From: Billgrantia gudaonensis
GTDB lineage: Bacteria; Pseudomonadota; Gammaproteobacteria; Pseudomonadales; Halomonadaceae
DNA length: 64,000 nucleotides
Direction: 5' to 3'
Assembly (NCBI RefSeq): GCF_900100195.1
Contig: NZ_FNES01000008.1
Span: 62,001-126,000, forward strand
In this document: piece after piece, positions 18,825 to 27,457 of the stretch
Layout of the letters: every line of letters starts with the position of its first letter
How positions within the stretch are numbered: position 1 is the first letter of the stretch
Made by a program: the position numbers and the translations under genes
The notes under the pieces: model-generated
Told to the model about the DNA's origin: nothing
What the model saw: the letters and a program-made list of their open reading frames with translations, nothing else
Database searches by the model: none

Positions 18825-19543
18825 CAGGCGTCCTCCCGCATCGGAGTGACATCACCGCCCCGGCTCTCGAAGGTTTCCTCGTCCACGGGGACGAACCGCA
18901 CTCGGTCACCCACCTGCAGCAGACTGAAACCTTCGCGATGGCGATCGAACAGCCTTGCCGTGGTGCGTCCCAGCAGGTTCCAGCCTCCAGGCGTGACGGC
19001 CGGATAAGCCGCCGTCTGACGTCCGGCGATGGCAACGCTGTTCTTCGGCACTCGCTGGCGCGGCGTCTCGAGGCGCGGTACCTTGAGACGCGCATCCAGC
19101 AGCCCCATGAAGGCGAACCCCGGCGCGAATCCCAGGGCAAAGACCCGATAGGTCGTTCCCGCATGGCACTCGATCACCTGCTCTATTGACATGTCCGCGT
19201 GCTCCGCCACGCGGAGGAGATCCGGCCCCACCCGGGTGTCGTACCAGGTGGGCAGCTCGCAAACCTTGCCGCCGCCGTCCGCCTCGTCGGGCGTGAGCTC
19301 CTGCAGCAGATCCGCCAGACGTCGACGCACTTCGGCCGGTGACGACAGCATCGGATCGAAGACCACCAGCAGCGTGGTATAGGAAGGCACCAGGTCCACC
19401 AGCACTCCACCGAGCGCCGCTTCGCAGCGACGCGACAGCGCCGTCAGCCAGAGCAGGTTGCGTTCATCGATCCCCTCGAAGAGGCGCACCAGCCAACCGT
19501 CCAGGCCAGCCGCCTCGATGCGCGGCAGCCGAGAGCCCACCAT
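18824..19543 (-). CDS. pxpB: 5-oxoprolinase subunit PxpB
   Basis: PxpB (YbgJ, KipI/AHS1 domain) pairs with PxpC. The protein has 239 residues from the ATG at 19543, which shares a base with the pxpA stop (TGATG); the open frame runs on to 19630 but only inside pxpA. Family motifs are visible: VDLVPSYTTLLVVFDP, HADMSIEQVIECHAGTTYRVFALGFAPGFAFMGLLDARLKVPRLETPRQRVPKNSVAIAGRQTAAYPAVTPGGWNLLGRT in shorter pieces such as GFAPGFAFMG and TPGGWNLLGRT. All three pxp genes are tightly coupled, as expected for subunits of one complex. Confidence 0.92.
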   Translation of the reverse strand: MVGSRLPRIEAAGLDGWLVRLFEGIDERNLLWLTALSRRCEAALGGVLVDLVPSYTTLLVVFDPMLSSPAEVRRRLADLLQELTPDEADGGGKVCELPTWYDTRVGPDLLRVAEHADMSIEQVIECHAGTTYRVFALGFAPGFAFMGLLDARLKVPRLETPRQRVPKNSVAIAGRQTAAYPAVTPGGWNLLGRTTARLFDRHREGFSLLQVGDRVRFVPVDEETFESRGGDVTPMREDA

Positions 19544-20301
19544 CAGCAATGCTCCTCGTCCAGCGCCTCGAGCGCTTGTCGAATCGACTTGACCGCGGCG
19601 ATCGACTCGGGATTGTCGCCATGCACGCAAAGCGTATCGGCCGCCAGCACCAACTCACTGCCGTCGCTGGCCGAAAGCGGCTGACCGCGCGCGATGCGCA
19701 CTGCCTGATCGACGATGACATCGGGGTCGTGATGCACCGCACCGGGTTCGCGTCGCGACACCAGCCGGCCTTCGCCGTCGTAAGCGCGGTCAGCGAACGC
19801 CTCGAACCACAGAATGACGCCATGCTGCTTGGCAATGCGACTCGCCGCCGAAGTGTCGCGGGTCGCCATGGTCATCAACGGCAAAGCCGCGTCGAAAGAC
19901 ACGATCGCCCGCATCACCGCGCTCATGATCTCCGGTTCCCGTGCCATGTCGTTGTAGAGCGCACCATGCGGTTTCACGTAGACGAGGTCGACTCCTTCCG
20001 CACGGCACAGCCCCGACAGAGCTCCCAACTGGTAGAGCACCAGGTTCTCGATCTCCTCCGCCGAGCAAGCCATCGAACGACGCCCGAAGCCGACCAGATC
20101 GGGGTAGGCCGGATGCGCGCCGACCCTGACGCCATGCTTGCGCGCCAGGCGCAGCGTCATGCGCATCACGTCGGGGTCGGAGGCATGAAAGCCGCAAGCG
20201 ACGTTGGCCAGATCGACATGGGGCATCACCTCATGGTCCATACCCATCGGCCAGGGCCCGAAGCTCTCGCCCATGTCGGCGTTGAGTAGCAATTTCGGCA
20301 T
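19543..20301 (-). CDS. pxpA: 5-oxoprolinase subunit PxpA
   Basis: PxpA (YbgL, LamB/YcsF family) is the third subunit of the 5-oxoprolinase complex. It has 252 residues, the normal length. The conserved N terminus [19 protein letters not shown] carries the metal/active-site Asp and Glu; [16 protein letters not shown] residues follow as [16 protein letters not shown], then [19 protein letters not shown] and [11 protein letters not shown]. It is the first gene of the pxpABC operon, divergent from a TRAP transporter operon over an AT-rich 181-base gap, which suggests coordinated control. Confidence 0.94.
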   Translation of the reverse strand: MPKLLLNADMGESFGPWPMGMDHEVMPHVDLANVACGFHASDPDVMRMTLRLARKHGVRVGAHPAYPDLVGFGRRSMACSAEEIENLVLYQLGALSGLCRAEGVDLVYVKPHGALYNDMAREPEIMSAVMRAIVSFDAALPLMTMATRDTSAASRIAKQHGVILWFEAFADRAYDGEGRLVSRREPGAVHHDPDVIVDQAVRIARGQPLSASDGSELVLAADTLCVHGDNPESIAAVKSIRQALEALDEEHC

Positions 20302-20324
20302 CGATATCCTCCCGCTGCATTAAA

Positions 20325-20338
20325 ATCAATTTATCAAT
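20325..20338. promoter_or_regulatory. Direct repeat ATCAAT-TT-ATCAAT, possible operator
   Basis: Two ATCAAT words start 8 bases apart in an unusually AT-rich stretch directly upstream of pxpA and just before the TRAP promoter. The position suits an operator for a regulator of both operons. No factor can be assigned. Confidence 0.3.
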
Positions 20339-20341
20339 AAT

Positions 20342-20369
20342 TTGACAATGAAACACCATTAAATAGGAT
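20342..20369 (+). promoter_or_regulatory. Sigma-70-type promoter of the TRAP operon
   Basis: TTGACA at 20342-20347 is perfect; TAGGAT at 20364-20369 follows after 16 bases. The predicted start near 20376 gives a leader of about 105 bases before the dctP-like gene. Confidence 0.6.
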
Positions 20370-20482
20370 AAAAAACGTTGATGCATCGTATGGCCGTCGC
20401 ATGGCATCTCAGCAATGCGACGCTATGCTCTAACGGCCACGATGTGCGAATCGACAACAACACCGTCAAAGAGGATTCAACG

Positions 20483-21481
20483 ATGACCGCCAAGACGCCT
20501 CTCTGGGCCGGCACTGCAGCTGCCCTGTGTGTCAGCCTAGCCACCTACGTGACCACTGCCCAGGCCGCCACCGAGTGGGACATGCCCACCCCTTACGGTG
20601 ACCGCACCTTCCACACCGTGAATATCCACGAGTTCGCCGATGACGTTCGTGAACGCACCGATGGCGAACTGGACATCACCGTGCATGCCAATGGCTCGCT
20701 CATCGGTCATCCCGAAATCAAGAACTCGGTAAGGCGAGGCACCGTGCCGATCGGTGAGCTGATCATGTCGCGGTTGGCCAACGAGAACCCCATTTTCGAA
20801 GTCGACTCCGTTCCCTACCTGGCCGCCAGCTACGAGGAGGCGGAGGCACTCTGGGAGGCCTCCCGCGAGATCATCAGCGAGGAACTCAGCGAACAGGGCC
20901 TGCGCATTCTATTCGCAGTTCCCTGGCCACCGCAGGGTATCTATACCAAGCAGGAACTCACCGGTCCCGACGACCTGCGCAATCTGAGCATGCGCGCCTA
21001 CAACGCTGCCAGCGAGCGTCTCGCCCAGCTGGCAGACGCCGTACCCACCCAGGTCGAGGTCCCGGACATCCCCACCGCCTTCAGCACTGGCCGAGTGGAT
21101 GCCATGATCACTTCGCCAGCGACCGGCGCCGATACCAAGGCCTGGGACTACCTGAGCCACTTCAATCATGCACAGCTGTGGCTGCCCAAGAACATGGTGA
21201 TCGTCAGTGAGCAGGCCTTCTCCCGTCTCGATGAGGCCACCCAGCAGGCCGTTCTCGAGGCCGCCGAGGAAGCCGAGGCACGAGGCTGGGAGATGAGCCG
21301 CAAGGAAACCGACGATGCCATTGCCATTCTCGAGGAAAACGGCATCCAGGTGAGCGAACCCACGCCGGAATTGGCCGAGCTGCTCGGCGAGATCGGCGAG
21401 ACCATGACCAGCGAATGGGTCGAACGCGCCGGCGATCAGGGTCAAGCCATCCTCGATGCCTACGAAGCCGCTCGCCAGTAA
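20483..21481 (+). CDS. TRAP transporter substrate-binding protein (DctP family)
   Basis: This periplasmic binding protein (332 residues) feeds a TRAP transporter. It has a signal peptide with a hydrophobic core around residues 8-22 and cleavage near AQA at 27-29. The family pattern is visible in the middle: RAYNAASERLAQLADAVPTQVEVPDIPTAFSTGRVDAMITS. The conserved arginine that pairs with a carboxylate lies in NLSMRAYNAA. The ATG at 20483 has AAAGAGG 8 bases upstream; the open frame to 20378 is leader. It faces pxpABC, so a carboxylate such as 5-oxoproline is a reasonable substrate guess, not a demonstrated one. Confidence 0.92.
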   Translation: MTAKTPLWAGTAAALCVSLATYVTTAQAATEWDMPTPYGDRTFHTVNIHEFADDVRERTDGELDITVHANGSLIGHPEIKNSVRRGTVPIGELIMSRLANENPIFEVDSVPYLAASYEEAEALWEASREIISEELSEQGLRILFAVPWPPQGIYTKQELTGPDDLRNLSMRAYNAASERLAQLADAVPTQVEVPDIPTAFSTGRVDAMITSPATGADTKAWDYLSHFNHAQLWLPKNMVIVSEQAFSRLDEATQQAVLEAAEEAEARGWEMSRKETDDAIAILEENGIQVSEPTPELAELLGEIGETMTSEWVERAGDQGQAILDAYEAARQ

Positions 21482-21488
21482 CCCGCTC

Positions 21489-21512
21489 CGGTCCCGGGGT
21501 CACCCGGGACCG
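21489..21512 (+). other. Intercistronic stem-loop after the binding-protein gene
   Basis: A perfect 10-bp stem (CGGTCCCGGG / CCCGGGACCG) with loop GTCA lies 8 bases after the substrate-binding gene. There is no T-run, and the membrane-subunit genes follow. Such hairpins commonly stabilise the binding-protein part of the message. Confidence 0.6.
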
Positions 21513-21541
21513 AGCCGTCCGCCCCTCACGGTGACTCTGCC

Positions 21542-22093
21542 ATGCGCTATCGACTCGCGCCGCTCTACAACCTGGGCGGCTACCTCTCTGCAGCCTGCCT
21601 GTGCCTGATCTGCGCCCTGATCACGGCCCAGATCGCGGGCCGAATCATCGACCGCATCGCCATCGAGCTGGGAGCCGGGCGTATCGGCCTGTCGATCCCC
21701 GGGCTCGCCCAGATCTCGGGCTACCTGCTGGTAGGCGCCAGCTTCATGGGGCTGGCCTATGCGTTCATCAATGGCAGTCACATCCGCGTGACCCTGATCA
21801 TCGGTCGGCTGCGCCCCTCGGTGCGCGTCTTTTTCGAGGTGTTCTGCCTCAGCGTCGCGACCGCACTCTCCCTCTACCTGGCCTGGCACCTCTATTGGTT
21901 GCTGGCAGACAGCATCGCCTTCAACGAAACGTCGTATGGCCTGATCAACATCCCTCTATGGATTCCCCAGTCCGTGATGCTGACTGGCGTGCTGCTGCTC
22001 TGTCTGGCCTTGATCGAGACCTGGGTGGCCACTCTGATCGCCGCGGTGACCCACCCCACCAGCTTCACCATCGACGACACGGGCCACGAATGA
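21542..22093 (+). CDS. TRAP transporter small membrane subunit (DctQ family)
   Basis: This 183-residue inner-membrane protein has four predicted helices (residues about 11-33, 52-75, 93-118, 135-160), as expected for the small TRAP subunit. It partners with the large DctM subunit encoded 10 bases downstream. The DctQ motif around helix 2-3 is present as SFMGLAYAFINGSHIRVTLI, matching the consensus RxGxHIRVxxL. Confidence 0.9.
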   Translation: MRYRLAPLYNLGGYLSAACLCLICALITAQIAGRIIDRIAIELGAGRIGLSIPGLAQISGYLLVGASFMGLAYAFINGSHIRVTLIIGRLRPSVRVFFEVFCLSVATALSLYLAWHLYWLLADSIAFNETSYGLINIPLWIPQSVMLTGVLLLCLALIETWVATLIAAVTHPTSFTIDDTGHE

Positions 22094-22103
22094 GCCGGGA
22101 GAC

Positions 22104-23408
22104 ATGACCATGCTGACGATGATGATCGTTCTGTTCGCAACCTTGCTGCTGCTGCTCGGCAGCGGCGTATGGGTCGCCTTCTCGTTGATGGCGCTGGGCT
22201 GGATCGGCCTTTCCCAGTTCACCAGCATCCCCACCGGCAACGTGATGGCCTCGAACGTCTGGGGCTCCAGCTACAGCTGGGAACTGACCGCCCTGCCCAT
22301 GTTCATCTGGATGGGCGAAATCCTGTTCCGTTCGCGGCTCGCCGACGACATGTTCACCGGCCTGTCACCCTGGATGCAGCGCATTCCCGGGCGCCTGCTG
22401 CACACCAACGTGGTGGGCTGCGGTCTCTTCGCAGCCGTCTCGGGGTCATCGGCGGCCACCTGCGCCACCATGGGGAAGATGACCCTGCCCGAGCTGACGC
22501 GTCGCGGCTATGACGAACGGCTGGTCATCGGCAGCCTGGCCGGGTCGGCCACGCTGGGCCTGCTGATTCCCCCATCGATCATACTCATCGTCTTCGCGGT
22601 AGCCACCGATCAGTCGATCGCGCGCCTGTTCGTCGCGGGCGTTTTCCCTGGGCTGATGCTGATCAGCCTGTTCGCCATCTATCTGATGATCTGGGCCTGG
22701 CGGTTTCCCGATCGAGTTCCCCCGGCAGAGCCTGGCGTCTCGCTGGGCGAGAAGCTGCGTCGCTCGCGGCGGCTCGTTCCCATGCTGGCATTGATCGTGG
22801 GGGTCATCGGCTCAATCTATGCCGGCTTGGCTTCCCCGACCGAAGCCGCTGCCGTCGGCGTGGTGCTGTCGCTGCTGCTGGCTCGCACCCAGGGTTGCAT
22901 GAACCGCACCGTTTTCCGCGATGCCTTGCTCGGTGCCGTGCGCACCTCGATCATGATCGCCTTCATCCTGGCCGGCGCCTCCTTCCTGACGGCGGCCATG
23001 GGCTTTACCGGGCTGCCACGAGACCTGGCCGCCTGGATCGCGGCCATGGAACTCTCGCCATGGATGCTGCTCGTCGCACTGACGCTGTTCTTCATCGTGC
23101 TGGGCTGCTTTCTGGACGGCATCTCCGTGGTCGTGCTGACCACCTCGATCATGCTACCGATGGTCGAGGCTGCCGGCATCGACCTGATCTGGTTCGGCAT
23201 TTTCCTGGTGATCGTCGTGGAAATGTCGCAGATCACGCCCCCGGTCGGATTCAATCTCTTCGTCCTGCAAGGCATGACGGGGCGCGACATCCTCAGCATC
23301 GCCTGGGCAGCCATGCCTTTCTTCCTGCTGATGCTGCTGGGTGTCGTCCTCATCACCCTCTTTCCGCAGATCGTCACCTTCCTGCCCGAAGCCATGGGGA
23401 ACCGCTGA
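22104..23408 (+). CDS. TRAP transporter large permease (DctM family)
   Basis: This 434-residue subunit has about twelve membrane segments and forms the transport channel with DctQ, powered by an ion gradient (usually sodium). Family motifs: VSGSSAATCATMGKMTLPELTRRGYDERLVIGSLAGSATLGLLIPPSI in pieces such as SGSSAATCATMG and LLIPPSIILIVFA, then GLASPTEAAAVGV and EMSQITPPVGFNLFVLQG near the C terminus. Its stop shares one base with the start of the regulator gene (TGATG). Confidence 0.94.
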   Translation: MTMLTMMIVLFATLLLLLGSGVWVAFSLMALGWIGLSQFTSIPTGNVMASNVWGSSYSWELTALPMFIWMGEILFRSRLADDMFTGLSPWMQRIPGRLLHTNVVGCGLFAAVSGSSAATCATMGKMTLPELTRRGYDERLVIGSLAGSATLGLLIPPSIILIVFAVATDQSIARLFVAGVFPGLMLISLFAIYLMIWAWRFPDRVPPAEPGVSLGEKLRRSRRLVPMLALIVGVIGSIYAGLASPTEAAAVGVVLSLLLARTQGCMNRTVFRDALLGAVRTSIMIAFILAGASFLTAAMGFTGLPRDLAAWIAAMELSPWMLLVALTLFFIVLGCFLDGISVVVLTTSIMLPMVEAAGIDLIWFGIFLVIVVEMSQITPPVGFNLFVLQGMTGRDILSIAWAAMPFFLLMLLGVVLITLFPQIVTFLPEAMGNR

Positions 23409-23944
23409 TGACTCTGGAAACGCCCGATCGAACGCGCCGGTCCGGCCAAGGCCCCATCGTCTCCTCCGAACACCTGTCGCGCAGCGCCCAGGAGCAATCG
23501 GAGTTCGAGTTCGGCTTGATCATTGCCGGGCATGCCTTCAACCGCTGGATGGTGCGCTGCATGACCGCCTGCGGCTACCCGGAGCTCGGCTCGCTGGACG
23601 TGCTGGTACTGCATAGCGTCAACCATCGCGAGCGCGCCAAGCGACAAGCCGACATCTGCCTGGTGTTGAACGTGGAAGACACGCACACCGTGACCTATGC
23701 GCTCAAGAAACTGGCCAAGCTGGAACTGGTGAGCGGCGAAAAACACGGCAAGGAAACGTTCTTTCGCACCACCGCGAAAGGCCGTGACGCCTGCTCCCGC
23801 TATGCCGAGATCCGCGAAGCCTGCCTGGTGGACTCGCTCGCCTCGCTGGGCATCGAGCCCGAGGAGACGCATCGCATCGCCGGCATGCTGCGCGCCATGT
23901 CGGGGCTTTACGACCAGGCCGCACGTGCCGCGGCATCGCTATGA
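23408..23944 (+). CDS. MarR-like winged-helix regulator coupled to the TRAP operon
   Basis: This 178-residue predicted transcription factor has a MarR-like winged helix in the middle: SLDVLVLHSVNHRERAKRQADICLVLNVEDTHTVTYALKKLAKLELV, followed by a wing (SGEKHGKETFFRTTAKGRDAC). It matches the group of MarR-like proteins found beside TRAP transporters. The ATG at 23408 overlaps the dctM stop by one base, so it is made together with the transporter and probably controls it in response to its substrate. The in-frame upstream stretch from 22895 is a shadow of dctM. Confidence 0.85.
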   Translation: MTLETPDRTRRSGQGPIVSSEHLSRSAQEQSEFEFGLIIAGHAFNRWMVRCMTACGYPELGSLDVLVLHSVNHRERAKRQADICLVLNVEDTHTVTYALKKLAKLELVSGEKHGKETFFRTTAKGRDACSRYAEIREACLVDSLASLGIEPEETHRIAGMLRAMSGLYDQAARAAASL

Positions 23945-23953
23945 GTTCACGGG

Positions 23954-25810
23954 TCAGCGACTCGACGTCGAGGATGCGGGGTGCTGGCCTGCCAGGGCGG
24001 CACGCGGATCGCGAGGATAGAATCGCTCCGGCTGGCGCTGCACGTGAGCGAAGAACCGGGTGTCCTTGTAAGGCATCTTCATGAAGCCGGAGACGCCGAG
24101 GCCGGATATCAGGCTCACGGCGGCCAGTATGTCGTTCAGACGACGCCGAAACTCCGCCTCTCGCGACGGATCGAGCAGGCGGTAGTAGCTGTGAATCTTG
24201 AGATGCTGAGGCAGCGCCTCGAAGATGATCATGCCGGTATGGTGGATGTCGTTGAGCGCCTCCAGCGAATCGATGATCGCTTCCGGCAGAATCAGGAACT
24301 CCTCGGGGTCAGGACCGTCCTCGAAGTAGCTGTGCAGTCGCGAACGGTCTTCCAGTTCCGGTACCGCACTCACCTCGTAACGCAGCTGCATGCCGGGTTC
24401 TAGACGAAATGGCTCGTCGGGATCGTTGCGGTCCAGGTGCAGAGTGTCGCGGGCATTGAACAGGCAGCTCTTGAAGATCCCCTGCCGGTAGATGGCCCGC
24501 GCCAGGTTGACCATGTTGTTGACCGCGGCCACGAAGGCCGGCTTGAGCTCCGGGTCGTGGAGATTGAGCGAGGTGTCGATGTAGACGCCCTCCGCTTCCC
24601 AGCGCACCGCTAGCCCTCCCACCACCGGATACTTGCCGAGCCGACTCACCGCCGCCAAAAACGCCTTCTCGGTTTCGCCCATGCCCTGCATGAAGTTCTT
24701 GTAGTAGCGGTCGAGCTGAACGTCGTTGACGTCGTTGAGCGTCTCCTCACCGCCCTCCTCGCGCAGGAAGGACTTCCGCGAACTGTACACCACGGTGTCG
24801 ATCTCGCGACTCGAGGGACGCACCCAGGTCGGCACCAGCGGAGTTTCCGCCGCTTCGGGCAGGTCGATCATCACCGTGCGCGCGATGCGCGGCATCTCAT
24901 TGACGAAATGGTCGCCGGCCCGGCGCCGGGTTCCGGGATCGGGATCGAGCATGCCGTCGAGCATCCGCGCGAATTCCATGGGCAGGCCCAGCGAGGTGGC
25001 CGGAATCGCCCGATGGCCGAAACGGCACGACTGGGCAGAGGCGAGCGCGTAGAGAGTACCCGCGGCACCCTGCTCGTCGAAGCGTGGCGACGAGAGCGCC
25101 CCATTCAGTTGCTCCTCGCCGATGAAATAGACGTCGCCCAGCCGCGCGTTGGTCTGCTGAAGGTTGTCCGACATCAGCTCCATGACGTTGGATGCCACGA
25201 ACTGCAGGTTGGCGTCGAGCTGTGCGAACACCGAGGACCCCCAGTCGATCAGCGCCACCGTCTCGCGCTTGGCATCGAAGACCAGATTGGAGGGCTTGAT
25301 GTCGCCGTGGACGATGGGCTTGCCGGCCGGCCCGGCTTCGCGGCGCAGCGCGCGAAGGATATCCGCCAGCTGGTCGGCGATACGCACGATCAACCGAGGC
25401 GCGAGGCGGCCCTCCTGGAGAGAGACCTCTTCCAGGTTCAGGCCCGGGGCACGCTCCATCGCCAGGATGGATTGGCTGCGCACCCGCTGGAAAGCGATCA
25501 ACTTGGGCACTCGCGGGTGGTCGACCTGCTCCAGCATGAAGGCCTCTTCCTCCAGGCGATCCTGAAGGTGCTGGGGCAGGTTGACCCGAGTGAACTTGAA
25601 GACGTACTCCTCGCCATGGGCGGTGACCCCAGCGAAGACGAAGCCATAGGCGCCCTTGCCGACCAGCTCGATGTCCCGGTAGCCCAGTTGCTCCAACTGG
25701 GCCTGACACAGCGCCACCCACTCCTTGAGCTTGCGAGCGTCGTCGTGACTGAGCAGGTAGATCGACTGCTCTTCCGGGATGTAGAACTGCTGCAGGGACG
25801 CCTGGGTCAT
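23954..25810 (-). CDS. Hanks-type protein kinase with large C-terminal domain, in the branched-chain dehydrogenase operon
   Basis: The 618-residue protein starts with a complete eukaryotic-like kinase domain (about residues 45-310). The glycine loop is GKGAYGFVFAG (51-61), the ATP-anchoring lysine is K72 in YVFKFTR, the catalytic loop is HGDIKPSN (168-175), and DWG (189-191) replaces DFG. All key residues for phosphotransfer are present. Residues about 330-618 form a second domain with no family I recognise (RYYKNFMQGMGETEKAFLAA, GVYIDTSLNLHDPELKPAFV). No membrane segment or PASTA repeat is seen, so it should be cytoplasmic. It begins 9 bases after the E2 stop with a GGAGG site, so it is on the dehydrogenase message. 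The target is not known. The neighbouring dehydrogenase is the first candidate. Confidence 0.88.
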   Translation of the reverse strand: MTQASLQQFYIPEEQSIYLLSHDDARKLKEWVALCQAQLEQLGYRDIELVGKGAYGFVFAGVTAHGEEYVFKFTRVNLPQHLQDRLEEEAFMLEQVDHPRVPKLIAFQRVRSQSILAMERAPGLNLEEVSLQEGRLAPRLIVRIADQLADILRALRREAGPAGKPIVHGDIKPSNLVFDAKRETVALIDWGSSVFAQLDANLQFVASNVMELMSDNLQQTNARLGDVYFIGEEQLNGALSSPRFDEQGAAGTLYALASAQSCRFGHRAIPATSLGLPMEFARMLDGMLDPDPGTRRRAGDHFVNEMPRIARTVMIDLPEAAETPLVPTWVRPSSREIDTVVYSSRKSFLREEGGEETLNDVNDVQLDRYYKNFMQGMGETEKAFLAAVSRLGKYPVVGGLAVRWEAEGVYIDTSLNLHDPELKPAFVAAVNNMVNLARAIYRQGIFKSCLFNARDTLHLDRNDPDEPFRLEPGMQLRYEVSAVPELEDRSRLHSYFEDGPDPEEFLILPEAIIDSLEALNDIHHTGMIIFEALPQHLKIHSYYRLLDPSREAEFRRRLNDILAAVSLISGLGVSGFMKMPYKDTRFFAHVQRQPERFYPRDPRAALAGQHPASSTSSR

Positions 25811-25819
25811 GGCCCCTCC

Positions 25820-27430
25820 TCACCCGAGATGGAGCAGCATCGTCTCCGGGCTCTCCAGATACCCCTTCCAGGCATTGCAGAAGCGGGCGATGGTGCCGCC
25901 GTCGATCACTCGGTGGTCGCCGGCCCAGGTCACGGTCATGATCGCCCGCTTGACGACCCGATCCTGCGCATCGAAACGCGGCAGCCACTGGGTCTTGCCG
26001 ATGGCGACGATCGCCAGCTCCGGCGCATTGATGATCGGTGCCGCATAGGTTCCCCCCAGCGCGCCGATGTTGGAGATGCTGATGGTGCCGCCCTTGAGGT
26101 CGGCCTGATCCACGCGCCCCTCGCGAGCAGCGGTCGTCAATCGCTCGACCTCAGCGGCCACGTCGAGCAGCGTTCGCCGCTCGACACCCTTGACGTTGGG
26201 CACCAGCAAGCCCGCCCGACTGTCCACCGCCATACCGACGTTGACCGCAGAGAGGTAGTGGATCGCGCTGGCATCGTCATCGAGGCGGGCGTTGAGAACC
26301 GGCTCCTCTCGAACCGCCAGCGCGATCGCCTTCATGAAGAAGGGCATCAACGTGAGCCTGGTCCCCTTCGCTTCGGCCTGGGGCTTCAACCGCTCGCGCA
26401 GGGCCAGCAGTTCGGTGACGTCGATTTCCTCGCCGTACTGGAAATGGGGAATGGTGCTGGCGGCTTCCACCATGCGCCGTGCCATGACCGCGCGCACGCC
26501 GCGCAACGGCTCCACGCGCACCTCGCCGACCTCGCTCTGACCCGGCGCGGCAACCGGTGCCGTGGCCTCAGCGCGCTCTGCCGTGGCTCCCGGTACCGCG
26601 CCCTGCTCCAGGTAGTGCAGCACGTCTTCCTTGAGCACCCGCCCTTGCTTGCCGCTGCCGGGCACCTCGTCAAGCGATAGGCCGTGCTCGCGCAGCAGTC
26701 GTCGCACCGCCGGCGCTGCGGGAATCCTCCCGTAGGGGCCGTAGCCGGCGGCCACCGCCGGACGCGGCTCTCTCCCCGCGCGTGGTGTCGCCGTATCGGT
26801 CTCTGCAGGCTCGTGCGTAGCCGGGCGCGGCGATGCTTCGCGCGCCGACTCTTCGGCGGCGGCATCGGGCACGTAGGCGAACAGCGGCGCATGCACCTTG
26901 GCCACCTCGCCCTTGCCCACGTGAAGCCGGCTCACCCGACCGGCTTCCGGGGCGGTGATCTCGACGAGTGCCTTGTCGGTCATGACATCGACCACCGGCT
27001 GGTCCTCGGCGATGGTCTCGCCCTCGGCGATACGCCACTCCACCACCTCGCACTCGACGATGCCCTCGCCGATATCGGGAAGAATGAAGTCCTTGGCCGA
27101 TGCATCCGACGCACCGACAGCCGACGCCGCTTCGGGTTCCGGGGGCGATGTCCGCTCGGCAGCCGGGGCGTTTGCCACGTCTTCGCCATTGCCGTCCGCC
27201 GGTTCATAGGCGAACAGCGGCGCATGCACCTTGGCGACCTCGCCCTTGGGTACATGGAGTTTGGTGATGCGCCCCGCCTCGGGGGCAGTGATCTCGACCA
27301 GCGCCTTGTCGGTCATCACCTCGACCACCGGCTGGTCCTCCTCGATGGCGTCGCCTTCGCCGACGCGCCATTCGACGATCTCGCATTCCACGATACCTTC
27401 GCCGATATCGGGCAGCATGAACTCACTCAT
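25820..27430 (-). CDS. bkdB: 2-oxoacid dehydrogenase E2 (dihydrolipoamide acyltransferase), two lipoyl domains
   Basis: E2 is the core of the dehydrogenase complex and transfers acyl groups from lipoate to CoA. The 536-residue protein has two nearly identical lipoyl domains (residues 1-76 and 114-188) with lipoate lysines K42 and K153 in MTDKALVE, joined by flexible Ala/Pro/Glu linkers. A peripheral subunit-binding domain follows (about 236-275, AVRRLLREHGLSLDEVPGSG), then the catalytic domain ending in DHRVIDGG with H506 and D510. Bacterial BCKDH E2 usually has one lipoyl domain, so two is noteworthy. The branched-chain assignment rests on the E1 genes and the upstream operator-like site. 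An acetoin or pyruvate complex is the alternative. Confidence 0.92.
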   Translation of the reverse strand: MSEFMLPDIGEGIVECEIVEWRVGEGDAIEEDQPVVEVMTDKALVEITAPEAGRITKLHVPKGEVAKVHAPLFAYEPADGNGEDVANAPAAERTSPPEPEAASAVGASDASAKDFILPDIGEGIVECEVVEWRIAEGETIAEDQPVVDVMTDKALVEITAPEAGRVSRLHVGKGEVAKVHAPLFAYVPDAAAEESAREASPRPATHEPAETDTATPRAGREPRPAVAAGYGPYGRIPAAPAVRRLLREHGLSLDEVPGSGKQGRVLKEDVLHYLEQGAVPGATAERAEATAPVAAPGQSEVGEVRVEPLRGVRAVMARRMVEAASTIPHFQYGEEIDVTELLALRERLKPQAEAKGTRLTLMPFFMKAIALAVREEPVLNARLDDDASAIHYLSAVNVGMAVDSRAGLLVPNVKGVERRTLLDVAAEVERLTTAAREGRVDQADLKGGTISISNIGALGGTYAAPIINAPELAIVAIGKTQWLPRFDAQDRVVKRAIMTVTWAGDHRVIDGGTIARFCNAWKGYLESPETMLLHLG

Positions 27431-27457
27431 CTTGCGTCTCCTGTCCTGATACCGGGG

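Noticed and set aside
24908..26680. 590-codon open frame on the + strand across the kinase and E2 genes
   Set aside because: Antisense to two genes with clear motifs; product is a His/Arg-rich non-protein-like composition.
26870..27430. Repeat of more than 200 bases in the 5' part of the E2 gene
   Set aside because: It encodes the two lipoyl domains in frame; a domain duplication, not a mobile element.
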